Of a stretch of 64,000 nucleotides of DNA, positions 51,531-61,550 are shown in pieces. The notes under the pieces are model-generated. The model was not told where the DNA came from. It was given only the letters and a program-made list of their open reading frames with translations, and searched no databases. Every line of letters begins with the position of its first letter. The first letter of the stretch is position 1. The translations under genes were made by a program, and so were the position numbers. Source of the stretch: Candida dubliniensis CD36 (Eukaryota > Ascomycota > Pichiomycetes > Serinales > Debaryomycetaceae); contig NC_012867.1 of NCBI RefSeq assembly GCF_000026945.1, positions 930,001 through 994,000 of the forward strand, given 5' to 3'.

Positions 51531-52652
51531 CTAATATGTATATTCTTGTAAAACAGATTTTAATACCTCAGGATACCATTTCTTGGCAACGTCTTGATGA
51601 GATTTGATTCTGTTTCTAAAGACAGCATGGCCAATTGGCTCTTTACTCACATCAGGCTCAAATTGGAATCCAGTATCAACACCCCAATCTTTTATTTTTT
51701 TGTCTCGTTCATTTTTCAAATCAATCACTTCTTGTGGCAAGTTATCTACAACACCCTTTGAACTGTCCAAATCAATGGTTTGGAAAAACGGAATTGAGAT
51801 TCTTGTCCCCGTTCCTTTTTCAGGAACTAAAACACGATGGATTGTGGCTTTGGCCACACCACCAGTTATAGCCTGCAATGTTTGTCCATTGTTAACAACC
51901 AAGTGACCTGGAATATTAGGAACCGTTATCCAATGACCTTGGAAATTTTGAACTTGCAAGGAGTTCTGATGCTCAGTAGCTTGATAGATATAAGTTATCA
52001 AATCGGAGTCTCTGTGAGGTCCAACACCTTGGTTAGTTTCTGGAGTATCATCTAAAGCGGCGGATTTTGTGCCATCTAGCTCTGAAACGTCTGGATAGGC
52101 AATTAATTTCATTTTACACTGCTGGTTCTCTTTGAAATATCTACTCAACGCCTTGGGATCAACTCCAATAGATTCTGCGACTAAATCTTTAAAGGCATTG
52201 CTCAACGCAGTCATCTTTTCTATAAAATTCTCAATAGTAGGTCTAAATTTAGGAATGACTTCAGGATTGGGCCATAAGTTAGGTCCTTCAATGTTCTTGT
52301 ACAATGGCTCACCCTCTTTTGGTGCTGGTAATTCGGTGGCAAGATCTATTTGTTCTCTCCAATCAGTGTGTGATGCAGTTATTTCATTGGCTAATCTGGT
52401 GTAACCCAAAAAATGGGGGCTATTGAGCATCTCACAATGAAGTTTCTCCTTCTCTGGTAATGCAAAAAACTCAAGAGCTTGCTGCTTGATTGCATTCAAG
52501 TCTTCCTCTGTGGGTCCTAGGGATTCATAGTTTTTCAATAACAAAAACCCCACATTGATTATCGCATCCCGTACCTCTTCCAAAAACTTCGATTTGGTGG
52601 TTGGATCAAAAGCCTCTTGCAAATCAATTACAGGGATTTCTTGGAATGACAT
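51531..52652 (-). CDS. 2-oxoglutarate/Fe(II) dioxygenase, isopenicillin-N-synthase-like
   Basis: The 373-residue protein has the N-terminal DIOX_N region (EIPVIDLQEAF, INVGFLLLKNYE) and the jelly-roll core with the iron triad His213-X-Asp215 (GPHRDSD) and His272 (ATIHRV), plus Arg284/Ser286 (RISIPFF) for 2-oxoglutarate. It is therefore predicted active, but the substrate is unknown; relatives oxidise small molecules such as thymine, gibberellins or peptides. The start is the ATG of MSFQEIPVID, where homology begins; the frame reaches 52703 without conserved sequence. Confidence 0.88.
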   Translation of the reverse strand: MSFQEIPVIDLQEAFDPTTKSKFLEEVRDAIINVGFLLLKNYESLGPTEEDLNAIKQQALEFFALPEKEKLHCEMLNSPHFLGYTRLANEITASHTDWREQIDLATELPAPKEGEPLYKNIEGPNLWPNPEVIPKFRPTIENFIEKMTALSNAFKDLVAESIGVDPKALSRYFKENQQCKMKLIAYPDVSELDGTKSAALDDTPETNQGVGPHRDSDLITYIYQATEHQNSLQVQNFQGHWITVPNIPGHLVVNNGQTLQAITGGVAKATIHRVLVPEKGTGTRISIPFFQTIDLDSSKGVVDNLPQEVIDLKNERDKKIKDWGVDTGFQFEPDVSKEPIGHAVFRNRIKSHQDVAKKWYPEVLKSVLQEYTY

Positions 52653-54789
52653 GGTTGTTCTTGTAAGATAAAGAGGTAAAATGAAAGGATATAATAGCAA
52701 CAAAATTGGGTATTAAGGTTAAAATAACTATTTATATATTGGTGGAGATGAAAGTTTGTTGTCTTCGTTTTTTTGGGTTTTGTACCAGCTGACTAATTTT
52801 TCTTAGTGTGCCACAGTTTTTTTTTTTTTTGAAATAAAGTAAACACCTACATCTCCATACATAATATCACTTGATCGAGAAAGAAAATAAAATCAGAACT
52901 CAATGATTCGGTAAGGTGTATAATCTCACCAATATTGAAGGGGTTTCTTACCTCAATTGTTGAATCATTTAATATATTTGTAGCTGGCACGTGAAAAAGA
53001 GTATAATCGTTATCAAGATCTCAGTCGATCTTTGTTTTGATTGGACAAGAAGAAATGTTTATTGTATTGTTGTACTCAGAAGAACTAAAAACTGATTTTG
53101 TGAAGCGTGCAATACAACTTTACTTTTCTGTTTTTTTGTCGTAAGACTTGTTTTTTTATATTGCTTAATTTTGGTATGATTTCGCAACAATAATGTGAAA
53201 AAGATTACAGTTCCGGGTATAAAATCTTCTAAAGCAAATTGTTGTAGTTCTTAATCAGCAAACTTACATGGAAGAAGGGAAAGTGTATGCTACTGATTTA
53301 ATATATACCCTGATAAGTTGGTTGTATTGACATTCTTTATTGAAATGACAACTATCTAGTGGACAATTAATTAATAAATGATTGGTAAGAACTTTACGAA
53401 AAAAAGTAGTGCAAATACCAAGAGTGTTCCTGACTACACCAACTGACAAGTTTTAACGATTATGCAACGGTCTTTGTCTAACCAGAGTTCCAGTTTATAT
53501 CCAAAAAGAGATAAAATTCTAAAACTTCTGGAGAATTGCTACCATCTAAAGTTTATTTTTTGATTTGCATAATTTAGAAAATCGCAACCTCTCCACTATT
53601 GATTAATAAATTGAAGAAACAAAGAAACTCCTTAGCCGAGGTATCTATTCAAATGGTGGATCACTGTAACACGTAGCTTGAAAAATATCAACAATAGCCA
53701 TGTTGATATCGTATAGTGCCAAGTAGGAATAAAATAACTGTCTACTAATTCAAAAAAAGAATGGGTAGAAAGTAAAACACCAGAGTGATTTTGTCGACAA
53801 ATATTGTTTTTATACGGCATTATCTACAACCATGGGCTCTTTGTTCAATGAGGCCCATAACAAAACCACACCAAGAACATGCCAAATTCTAAGATCACGC
53901 CAGGAAGAATTGTCTTAGTTGCTGAAAAATAGGAGAAACTTGTGACACCAGATTTTCGGAATAACTAAATATCCTCCACAAGGCTCTTGTGTTTATTGTG
54001 TAACTTAACAATACTACAATTTGTTGAGTGGTATTTTTCTTCTTCAGCTAGAGAAAATAATCCAGAGACGGCTAGGAAATCAGACGCAACCATCTGTATC
54101 CCAATGTATCCTCAACGCCCTCATCTATCAAGGGGAACTTCTAGTAAAAAAGAAACTCAACATCGCTTACAACCAAATCTACAGACTTGTATCTTTTAAA
54201 AGAAACTCTACCCCTCCTGTCTCCCCCAACTAAAAAGAAAGACAACAAATAAATAAAACAACATAAAAATTCCACAAAAATTGTTCCGTATTCTTTTTTC
54301 CGATTATCCCACACTATAACTCCTCCTTCCCCGTATAAAAAAAAAAGGATAGGCACTAGTATTTTCTCTGGCCCCATGGGAATATCCTGATGCTCAGCTG
54401 CATTTTTGAAATCAGCAGGTAACATGTTTTTCGAAACAAACGTATTAATTCTCGGAATAATTTTAGACCATGGGGTGATGTTTTTCCATTTTTGTAACTG
54501 AAAAAAAACTTTTCTTGTAGCTTACGCAACCCACCAACACTTGAAATTTGCACGACAATTCCTCCGGACTACTATGGTCAGAGATCGGTGATCCTCCTGA
54601 TCGTTGAATGACGAAAAAAAAAAATTAAAAAGATGAAAAAAAAAAGTTCTGGAATATAAATTGCAGGTTGTATTCCTGATTTATAGTTTTACACTGTTTT
54701 CTTTTTTTTCTTTCTCTCTCTCTTCTCTATTCTTTCACAGTCAATCACTTTAACTTTATATTACTTACTACTGATATATATTTCAAACA
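52653..54789. promoter_or_regulatory. 2.1-kb intergenic region, HXK2 promoter
   Basis: A long divergent spacer between the dioxygenase gene and hexokinase. The right part has A/T tracts (54612-54645), a CT-rich leader (54698-54735) and is the likely HXK2 promoter and 5' UTR. Short frames (53264-53449, 53632-53820, 53987-54553) show no domain or codon pattern of real genes. The length suits a highly regulated glycolytic gene. Confidence 0.45.
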
Positions 54790-56244
54790 ATGGTGCATCT
54801 CGGTCCAAAACCTGCTCAGAAAAGAAAGGGAACTTTCACTGATGTTTCTCCTCAATTATTAGACGCTCTTAAACCAATTCAAGAGCAATTTACTATTTCT
54901 GCAGACACATTAAGAGCCATTGTCAAACATTTCATCTCAGAATTAGACCGTGGTTTATCAAAAGCTGGTGGTAACATTCCTATGATTCCTGGTTGGGTCA
55001 TGGATTTCCCAACTGGTAAGGAAACTGGTTCTTATATTGCCATTGACTTGGGTGGAACCAACTTGAGAGTTGTCTTGGTAAAATTAGGCGGTAATAGAGA
55101 TTTTGACACTACTCAATCCAAATTTGCTTTGCCACCTCACATGAGAACTGCCACCCTGGACGAATTGTGGGATTTTATTGCTAAATGTTTGAAAGATTTT
55201 GTTGATGAAATCTACCCAGACGGCTGCACTGAACCATTGCCATTGGGTTTCACATTCAGTTACCCAGCTTCCCAAAGCCGTATCAATGAAGGTATTTTGC
55301 AAAGATGGACTAAAGGTTGGGCCATTGATGGAATTGAAGGAAAAGATGTTGTCCCAATGTTGCAAAAAGCCATTAAGAAAGTTGGCGTGCCAATTAATGT
55401 TGTTGCATTGATTAACGATACCACTGGTACATTAGTCGCTTCCATGTATACTGACCCAGAAGCTAAGATGGGTTTGATTTTCGGTACTGGTGTCAATGGT
55501 GCTTATTTCGATGTTGTCAAGGATATTCCTAAATTGGAAGGTAAATGTCCAGCAGATATTCCACCAGAATCACCAATGGCCATCAACTGTGAATACGGTT
55601 CATTTGATAATGAAAAGTATATCTTACCAAGAACTAAATATGATGTTCAAATTGACGAGGAGTCACCAAGACCAGGTCAACAAACTTTCGAAAAGATGAT
55701 CTCTGGTTACTATTTGGGAGAAGTTTTGAGATTGATTTTATTAGAATTTGCTGAAGAGAAGAAATTGATCTTTAAAGGTCAAAACATTGACAAATTGAAG
55801 ATCCCATATGTTATGGATGCTTCCTACCCATCAAGAATCGAAGAAGATCCATTTGAAAACTTGTCTGATGTCGCAGACTTGTTTAGAGAAAAATTAGGTA
55901 TTGAAACCACAGAACCAGAAAGAAAGATCATTCGTCGTTTGGCTGAATTGATTGGTGAAAGATCTGCTAGATTCTCTGTTTGTGGTATTGCTGCCATTTG
56001 TCAAAAGAGAGGTTATGAAACTGCTCATTGTGCTGCTGACGGTTCAGTGTACAACAAGTACCCAGGATTCAAAGAAAGAACTGCTCAAGCTTTAAGAGAC
56101 ATCTATGAATGGCCAGCAGATATTAAGGATCCAATCATCATTGTTCCAGCCGAAGATGGTAGTGGTGTTGGTGCTGCTATTATTGCTGCTTTGACAGAAA
56201 AGAGATTGAGAGAAGGAAAATCCGTTGGTTTGTTAGAGGCTTAG
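54790..56244 (+). CDS. HXK2: Hexokinase II
   Basis: The 484-residue enzyme phosphorylates glucose and fructose as the first step of glycolysis. It contains IDLGGTNLRVVLVKL (phosphate-1, 86-91), LGFTFSYPASQ with sugar-binding residues, LINDTTGTLVAS with catalytic Asp210, LIFGTGVNGAYF, the NCEYGSFDN glucose-contact block and EDGSGVGAAIIAA. The N-terminus with PKPAQKRKG resembles the regulatory, nuclear-import segment of yeast Hxk2. Codon use is biased to the preferred set (GGT, TTG, AAG), as for a highly expressed gene. One CTG at codon 120 (CACCCTGGAC context) would be Ser in this organism. Confidence 0.97.
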   Translation: MVHLGPKPAQKRKGTFTDVSPQLLDALKPIQEQFTISADTLRAIVKHFISELDRGLSKAGGNIPMIPGWVMDFPTGKETGSYIAIDLGGTNLRVVLVKLGGNRDFDTTQSKFALPPHMRTATLDELWDFIAKCLKDFVDEIYPDGCTEPLPLGFTFSYPASQSRINEGILQRWTKGWAIDGIEGKDVVPMLQKAIKKVGVPINVVALINDTTGTLVASMYTDPEAKMGLIFGTGVNGAYFDVVKDIPKLEGKCPADIPPESPMAINCEYGSFDNEKYILPRTKYDVQIDEESPRPGQQTFEKMISGYYLGEVLRLILLEFAEEKKLIFKGQNIDKLKIPYVMDASYPSRIEEDPFENLSDVADLFREKLGIETTEPERKIIRRLAELIGERSARFSVCGIAAICQKRGYETAHCAADGSVYNKYPGFKERTAQALRDIYEWPADIKDPIIIVPAEDGSGVGAAIIAALTEKRLREGKSVGLLEA

Positions 56245-56555
56245 ATAAAAGTACACTGTTTAAACTCTGGATTTTAGTTTAGATATGTTTTATGTTTTGT
56301 AATGTGTATCATGACTGTATTGACAAAAATGAAAAAAGAATAAAGATAAAATTTTAGCATGTCGTAGTTGCTGCTGGGCGAAGGTATGCTTTGGTGTTGG
56401 CAAAACTGAAAAAAAGTCGTGTAAAGTGTGTGATATTTTTTATTTGGTAACTGTTTCAGCTCACATTTTCTTCTCCTGATTTTTATCCTTCTTTTACTTA
56501 TATACCACTAGGCAAATCCAAGATAAAGCTCAAAGCATTCAGTTACATACCACCA
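56245..56555. other. Intergenic HXK2-MIM1
   Basis: 311 bp containing the HXK2 3' flank and MIM1 promoter. Nothing specific was recognised. Confidence 0.4.
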
Positions 56556-56945
56556 ATGTCACAAGAATATATAAATCCTGGCACGTTAAATTCTTCAAAT
56601 TCATTGCTTGTAGATGAATTAACCGAATCAAATGATTTGGTAGTTTTAGAAGAGCAACTATCACCTGATGAAGTGATTCTCAACGCTGATATAATAAACA
56701 CAGAGCGGTTAATCGAAGAAAGTAGATCCTTAGAGGAGCAGCCATCATATGCCATTGATATTTTTGGAATACTAAAGAAAGCTGCCATTAATTTGGTTTT
56801 ACCATTCATTAATGGTATGATGTTGGGTTTTGGTGAGATATTGGCACATGAAATTGGTTTCCGTTACAATTGGATTGGTGCAAGAGTCGAGCCACCAAGA
56901 AGAATGGTGCAGAAAAAGAGTGAATCTAGCTCAAAGTATTTGTAG
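56556..56945 (+). CDS. MIM1: Mitochondrial outer membrane import protein Mim1/Tom13
   Basis: The 129-residue protein has an acidic disordered N-terminus and one conserved transmembrane block INLVLPFINGMMLGFGEILA followed by HEIGFRYNWIGARV, the unmistakable Mim1/Tom13 signature with Gly-rich helix packing. With Mim2 it inserts multispan and signal-anchored outer-membrane proteins and helps assemble the TOM complex. The C-terminal tail is short and basic, as in yeast. Slightly longer than S. cerevisiae Mim1 (113 residues). Confidence 0.93.
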   Translation: MSQEYINPGTLNSSNSLLVDELTESNDLVVLEEQLSPDEVILNADIINTERLIEESRSLEEQPSYAIDIFGILKKAAINLVLPFINGMMLGFGEILAHEIGFRYNWIGARVEPPRRMVQKKSESSSKYL

Positions 56946-57194
56946 AAATGCATATATTTTCGTTCATAAGAATAAATAGGTGTCGAAATTTACATTACAA
57001 ACCCACATTGAAGGATAGGCTTCTTCTTTGTAGCTTAACTCCCGGGGTAATAGGAAAAATCTCGGTCCTATAAAAACCGGAAGAAAAAAAAAAAAGACTA
57101 AAACTCCGAAGTCAAATCAAAAACGTTTTCTTAATTGATTTTTTTTTTTTTCTCTCTCCTTCTCCCATCAGAGCCTCTTTAACTTAATTGAAAC

Positions 57195-58583
57195 ATGTCA
57201 CGTATTGAATCTGATGCTTTTGGCGAAATCTCAGTGCCGGCTGATAAATATTGGGGTGCTCAAACCCAAAGATCTTTGGGTAATTTCGAGATTGGTGATA
57301 CTAAAATGCCAATTCCAATTATTAAAGCTTTCGGGACCTTGAAAAAAGCTGCAGCCATCGTTAATGAAAAAATGGGTTCCTTGGACCCCAAATTGTCAGC
57401 TGCCATTCAAGAAGCTGCGTCAGAAGTAATTGAAGGAAAATTCAATGACAATTTCCCATTGGTGGTTTATCAAACTGGCTCTGGAACTCAATCGAACATG
57501 AATGCCAATGAGGTCATCTCCAACCGTGCAATTGAAATCTTAGGTGGAGAAAAAGGTTCCAAAAAGCCTGTTCATCCAAATGACCATTGCAATATGTCCC
57601 AATCATCTAATGACACTTTCCCAACTGTCATGCACATTGCTGCTGTAAGTGAAGTTGAACAACAGTTATTACCAAAATTGATTGCCTTGAGAGATGCCTT
57701 TGAAGCCAAATCAAAAGAATTTAGTGACATCATTAAAATCGGTAGAACTCATTTGCAAGATGCTACTCCATTGACATTAGGTCAAGAGTTTTCTGGTTAC
57801 GTTCAACAATTGACCTTTGGGATTGAAAGGATTAAGCTGACTTTGCCAAGATTATCGAATTTAGCACAAGGTGGTACTGCTGTAGGAACAGGTTTAAACA
57901 CCAAGAAGGGGTTTGATGTTAAAATTGCTGAGGAAATATCTAATTTAACTGGGTCGCAATACCACACTGCTCCAAACAAGTTTGAAGCATTAGCTGCACA
58001 TGATGCCATTGTTGAAACTTCGGGTGCTTTGAACACTTTGGCTGTTTCATTATACAAAATTGCTAATGATATCAGATACTTGGGTTCTGGTCCAAGATGT
58101 GGTTATGGCGAATTATCTTTACCCGAAAATGAACCAGGAAGTCTGATTATGCCTGGAAAAGTTAATCCAACCCAGTGTGAAGCCATGACTATGGTTTGTG
58201 CACAAGTAATGGGGAACAATACTACAATCACCTTTTCAGGAGCTCTGGGTCAATTTGAATTGAATGTATTCAAACCAGTGATGGCATATAACTTATTAAA
58301 TTCTATTAGATTGTTAGGTGATGCTTGTCAGTCATTCAGATTGCACTGTGTTGAAAGTATTAAAGCCAACAAGGAAAAGATTGATAAGGTGTTGAATGAA
58401 TCTTTGATGTTAGTTACTGCTTTAAACCCGAAAATTGGATATGATAATGCTTCAAAGGCAGCTAAGAATGCCCATAAAAAGGGTATTACCCTAAAAGAAT
58501 CCTGCTTGGAGTTAGGATTATTAACCTCGGAAGAGTTTGACGAATGGGTCAGACCAGAGAAGATGATTGGTCCAAAAGATTAG
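57195..58583 (+). CDS. FUM12: Fumarate hydratase (class II)
   Basis: The 462-residue fumarase interconverts fumarate and malate. It shows [56 protein letters not shown], and the signature GS-Leu/[13 protein letters not shown]. The CTG codon 317 in that signature must be Ser to give GSSxMPxKxN, and CTG codon 351 also fits Ser (GASGQFELN). The protein starts right at [10 protein letters not shown] and lacks the mitochondrial presequence of yeast Fum1; an in-frame TGA one codon upstream of the preceding AAC (57189-57191) excludes a longer contiguous form. It is therefore predicted cytosolic unless an upstream exon exists. The symbol comes from remembered locus. Its stop overlaps that of RPR2. 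Confidence 0.95.
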   Translation: MSRIESDAFGEISVPADKYWGAQTQRSLGNFEIGDTKMPIPIIKAFGTLKKAAAIVNEKMGSLDPKLSAAIQEAASEVIEGKFNDNFPLVVYQTGSGTQSNMNANEVISNRAIEILGGEKGSKKPVHPNDHCNMSQSSNDTFPTVMHIAAVSEVEQQLLPKLIALRDAFEAKSKEFSDIIKIGRTHLQDATPLTLGQEFSGYVQQLTFGIERIKLTLPRLSNLAQGGTAVGTGLNTKKGFDVKIAEEISNLTGSQYHTAPNKFEALAAHDAIVETSGALNTLAVSLYKIANDIRYLGSGPRCGYGELSLPENEPGSLIMPGKVNPTQCEAMTMVCAQVMGNNTTITFSGALGQFELNVFKPVMAYNLLNSIRLLGDACQSFRLHCVESIKANKEKIDKVLNESLMLVTALNPKIGYDNASKAAKNAHKKGITLKESCLELGLLTSEEFDEWVRPEKMIGPKD

Positions 58584-58993
58584 GTTTCGATACTTTCATC
58601 CTGTTTATCAGTAAATAAGATGTAGTTTCTATCTTTTCCAACGGGAAATCGTTTGCATTTCCCACAATTTAAACACTTATTAATAAAAACATCGTTCTGC
58701 TGTGACTTCTCCTTCGAGAAATTCTCAATATACATCGACATAGTCAAACCTGGAATGAGCATAGTATTGCATTTCTTGCATAATGTTCTTTTTATGTGTG
58801 GTGATAGCTTGATCACGGTTTTTTTGGCGATTAGATCCAAGTTTCTGTTATATCCCCTTGATAAAGCTTGGTATTCAGGGTGTGCTAAATAAAATTGGTT
58901 ACTAATCTGATATAAATGTGATATTCTAGCATAATTATCTCGGTTGGGGATCGACTTTCCTTTATCTTTGCCTTTTCCTTTGCCTTTAGCCAT
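58580..58993 (-). CDS. RPR2: RNase P protein subunit Rpr2 (Rpp21)
   Basis: The 137-residue protein has a Lys/Gly-rich N-terminus ([13 protein letters not shown]), a helical region, and the Rpr2/Rpp21/Snm1 zinc ribbon with Cys72/Cys75 ([12 protein letters not shown]) and Cys107/Cys110 ([13 protein letters not shown]). Rpr2 is a nuclear RNase P subunit for tRNA 5' processing; the MRP-specific relative Snm1 is longer and more basic. Length and motif order fit yeast Rpr2. The stop codon overlaps the convergent FUM12 stop by three bases (CDS overlap of four). Confidence 0.9.
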   Translation of the reverse strand: MAKGKGKGKDKGKSIPNRDNYARISHLYQISNQFYLAHPEYQALSRGYNRNLDLIAKKTVIKLSPHIKRTLCKKCNTMLIPGLTMSMYIENFSKEKSQQNDVFINKCLNCGKCKRFPVGKDRNYILFTDKQDESIET

Positions 58994-59099
58994 GGTAATA
59001 AGTTTACTAATGATATGAAATGGTGTATATCATTATTGAAAAATTAAAAAAAGAATGGAAGAGAAACGCAACATTTTTTTTTTTTCCTTGTTTCTCTCC

Positions 59100-59143
59100 A
59101 AAGGCAAAACACTAACCAGAAAAAAAAAATCAAGAAGGCAAAA
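59100..59143 (+). promoter_or_regulatory. Two Rpn4-type proteasome elements upstream of PRE6
   Basis: GAAGGCAAAA (59134-59143) is an exact copy of the element reported for Candida proteasome promoters, and AAAGGCAAAA (59100-59109) differs at one base. They lie 53 and 87 bp before the PRE6 ATG. Confidence 0.7.
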
Positions 59144-59195
59144 ACCATTCTTTGACTTTATCGATCACAACGACAATAACAATAATTTTAATAGA

Positions 59196-60108
59196 ATGAG
59201 TGGCTACGATAGTGCATTATCAATTTTCTCGTATGTTCAGTTAGGTTATAGAAATGTTAGGTTACGATTAGCCTTTGGCAATTGACCTTTTGGAATACAA
59301 TTTACTAACTTTTTCACACCAGACCGGATGGACATGTTTTCCGTATGTAACCCAATTCAAACTAAACTTGGTGGATTCGAGGAAAAGTATATACTAACAG
59401 TTTGTTTTAGAGGTTGAATATGCTTCAGAGGCTGTCAAAAGAGGTACTTGTGCCGTTGGAGTTAAAGGGAAAAATACAGTGGTGTTAGGATGTGAAAAGA
59501 GAACTGCATTGAAGTTGCAGGACCCAAGAATTACTCCATCAAAAATATGTAAAGTTGATCACCATATTCTTTTAGCATTTGCTGGTTTGAATGCCGATGC
59601 CAGAATATTGGTCGACAAGGCACGAGTAGAAGCTCAATCCCACAAATTGACGTTAGAAGATCCTGTAAGTGTCGAGTACTTGACCAAATACGTTGCTGGT
59701 GTTCAACAGAAATATACACAACTGGGTGGTGTAAGACCGTTTGGTATTGCCACCTTGATTGCTGGATTTGACGTTCGTGATGACGTTCCAAAATTGTTTC
59801 AAACTGAACCTTCAGGTGTCTTTAATGCTTGGAAAGCTCATGCTATTGGTAGATCATCAAAAACAGTCAAAGAATTTTTAGAAAAACATTACGAAGAAGA
59901 TTTGAGTGAGGAAGATACCATTAAATTAACTGTGAAATCACTTTTAGAAGTGGTTCAGACAGGTGCAAAGAACATTGAAGTATCCGTTTTGAAACCTGGT
60001 GCTGTTATAAAAAAATTGGATGTTGACGAAATCAAAAAATATGTTGATGCAATTGAAGCTGAAAAAGCTGCTGAAGCAGAGAAGAAAAAGCAAAAATCAA
60101 AGGATTAG
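59196..60108 (+). CDS. PRE6: 20S proteasome alpha-4 subunit (three exons)
   Basis: Exons 59196-59230, 59323-59342 and 59411-60108 encode 250 residues. The spliced N-terminus reads MSGYDSALSIFSPDGHVFQV, matching the alpha-subunit signature (YD-ALSIFSPDGH-FQVEYA) that closes the 20S gate. Later blocks are GVKGKNTVVLGCEKRTALKL, RITPSKICKVDHHILLAFAG, GVRPFGIATLIAGFD and TVKSLLEVVQTGAKNIEV; the C-terminus is Lys/Glu-rich. It is an alpha-type subunit, so no catalytic Thr is expected. Exon 2 is only 20 nt. Both introns have GTATGT donors and TACTAAC branches. Similarity to yeast Pre6 exceeds that to the other alpha subunits. It is convergent with RAD27, 50 bp apart. Confidence 0.96.
59231..59322 (+). 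other. PRE6 intron 1
   Basis: A 92-nt intron with donor GTATGT, branch TACTAAC (59303-59309) and acceptor CACCAG. It splits the Ser codon of IFSPDG. Confidence 0.93.
59343..59410 (+). other. PRE6 intron 2
   Basis: A 68-nt intron with donor GTATGT, branch TACTAAC (59392-59398) and acceptor TTTTAG. It splits the Gln codon of FQVEYA. Confidence 0.93.
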
Positions 60109-60158
60109 AATACAATATAATATACACATTATATAAATTTTTAGTGAGTTTTGCTATA

Positions 60159-61277
60159 CTATCTTCTTTTCTTTTTACTACTCTTTGTTTCTTTAGGATC
60201 GGCCTTTCTCTTTTTGTCGTCATTCTTTACAACTTTGAAGAATCCATCTAGTCTGCCTTGGACACCGCCTTTCAAACCTTTCTTTAGCTTTTCGGCACCA
60301 CTTCTAATTCTGTCTTCACTGAACCCTTTCTGCCTGACCATGAACTCAATTAATCCATCTACATCTGGTTCTTTCCATTTCAAACTTATCTCATTGGCAT
60401 TTGTCACCTCTGGATTCATAAACAACTGTCTTGCTTCGTCATATGGCCAGTTTTCGGGAAGTGTGTATTTCGTTTTATTGTTTTTGATCCATTCAACAAT
60501 ATTATCTAAGGAACCATGTTCTTTGATCAACTTAAAGGCAGTTGCTTGTCCAATACCTTTTATTGATTCACAATAATCACAACCAAGTAATATACACAAA
60601 TCGATAAACTGCTCCTTTGTCATGTCCAATCCTGCAATGGCATCTTTGTATTCAATTTGGTCTATAGGCATCTTTCGAGCTTCGGAAAAAGTCAAATGTC
60701 TTAACAAAAAAGGTGGTTCATAACACAATGTATCCATATCTTCTGAGGCAGCAGCATAAACTTTTCCTCCACGAGCCAATTCGGCACATTGCGCTTCCGC
60801 TTCACAAGGAGCATCAACACAGGGAATTCCCATCAATTCTAGTAATTTTTTAGCTTCTTCATTTTGCTCCCTTGTTACTCTTACCAATCTCTTTTCAAAT
60901 TTCAATACCTCTTCGACTGTTCCTTCATCTCCAAGGGCCGTTTTTTGCTTTTGTGCCTCTTCTCTACGCAATAATCTCTTTTCCAACTCTCCCCCTTTTA
61001 ACACTGGTGGTTTCCCATCGAAAACATACACTGGTTTAATATTATTTTCAACCATTTTGATAGTACGGTAAAACATACCAGACAAATGTGAGGTGGTCTC
61101 CCCATCTTCATTGGTTAATTGTTGTCCATCTGATTGTCTAACGGCAATCAAGAATTGATAAAGACACATCGAGGCATCTATGGCTACTTTTCTTCCGAAG
61201 AGATTCTTCAATTGGAATTCTTTATATGCACTGGGTGAGTGTTCCTTAATTAATTGATTGAGCCCTTTAACACCCAT
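60159..61277 (-). CDS. RAD27: Flap endonuclease FEN1/Rad27
   Basis: The 372-residue nuclease removes 5' flaps in Okazaki fragment maturation and long-patch base excision repair. The N block [56 protein letters not shown] and the I block [20 protein letters not shown] with [20 protein letters not shown] carry the acidic metal ligands; [14 protein letters not shown] is the H2TH entry. A PIP box QGRLDGFF lies near residue 342 for PCNA binding, and the C-terminus is a basic nuclear signal (KSSKKKRR). An MCB site ACGCGT lies 170 bp upstream. Confidence 0.97.
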   Translation of the reverse strand: MGVKGLNQLIKEHSPSAYKEFQLKNLFGRKVAIDASMCLYQFLIAVRQSDGQQLTNEDGETTSHLSGMFYRTIKMVENNIKPVYVFDGKPPVLKGGELEKRLLRREEAQKQKTALGDEGTVEEVLKFEKRLVRVTREQNEEAKKLLELMGIPCVDAPCEAEAQCAELARGGKVYAAASEDMDTLCYEPPFLLRHLTFSEARKMPIDQIEYKDAIAGLDMTKEQFIDLCILLGCDYCESIKGIGQATAFKLIKEHGSLDNIVEWIKNNKTKYTLPENWPYDEARQLFMNPEVTNANEISLKWKEPDVDGLIEFMVRQKGFSEDRIRSGAEKLKKGLKGGVQGRLDGFFKVVKNDDKKRKADPKETKSSKKKRR

Positions 61278-61446
61278 GGTTACTTTTCAGAAGAATGAAT
61301 AATATCTAGTGGAATATGGTGTGGTTCTTTAAAAAAGAAACGTGAAAAGCAATGAACAAAAATTATTTCTCAGCAATACATAATGCAGCGTGGAAGAAAA
61401 ATAATACACACACTCACCATACACGCCCATACACATTTTCATCCAT

Positions 61447-61452
61447 ACGCGT
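61447..61452. promoter_or_regulatory. MCB element (ACGCGT) upstream of RAD27
   Basis: A perfect MluI cell-cycle box lies 170 bp before the RAD27 ATG. MBF-type factors bind this word in G1/S-expressed replication genes. Confidence 0.6.
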
Positions 61453-61550
61453 TTTATTTTTCAACAAGCGCACAAAGAAGAAATGGAGAAAAGATTACAA
61501 AAAAAAAAAGTGAAATCACATTAAATCAATAACAAACATTATGTATCTAT

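Noticed and set aside
53264..54553. Several short frames in the HXK2 upstream region
   Set aside because: 60-94 codons, no conserved motif, random composition.
59055..59285. 76-codon frame as a separate small gene
   Set aside because: It is the PRE6 leader plus exon 1 read into intron 1; splicing gives the conserved proteasome N-terminus.
59479..60108. PRE6 starting at the internal ATG 59479
   Set aside because: It would delete the conserved alpha-subunit N-terminus that is encoded by exons 1, 2 and the start of exon 3.
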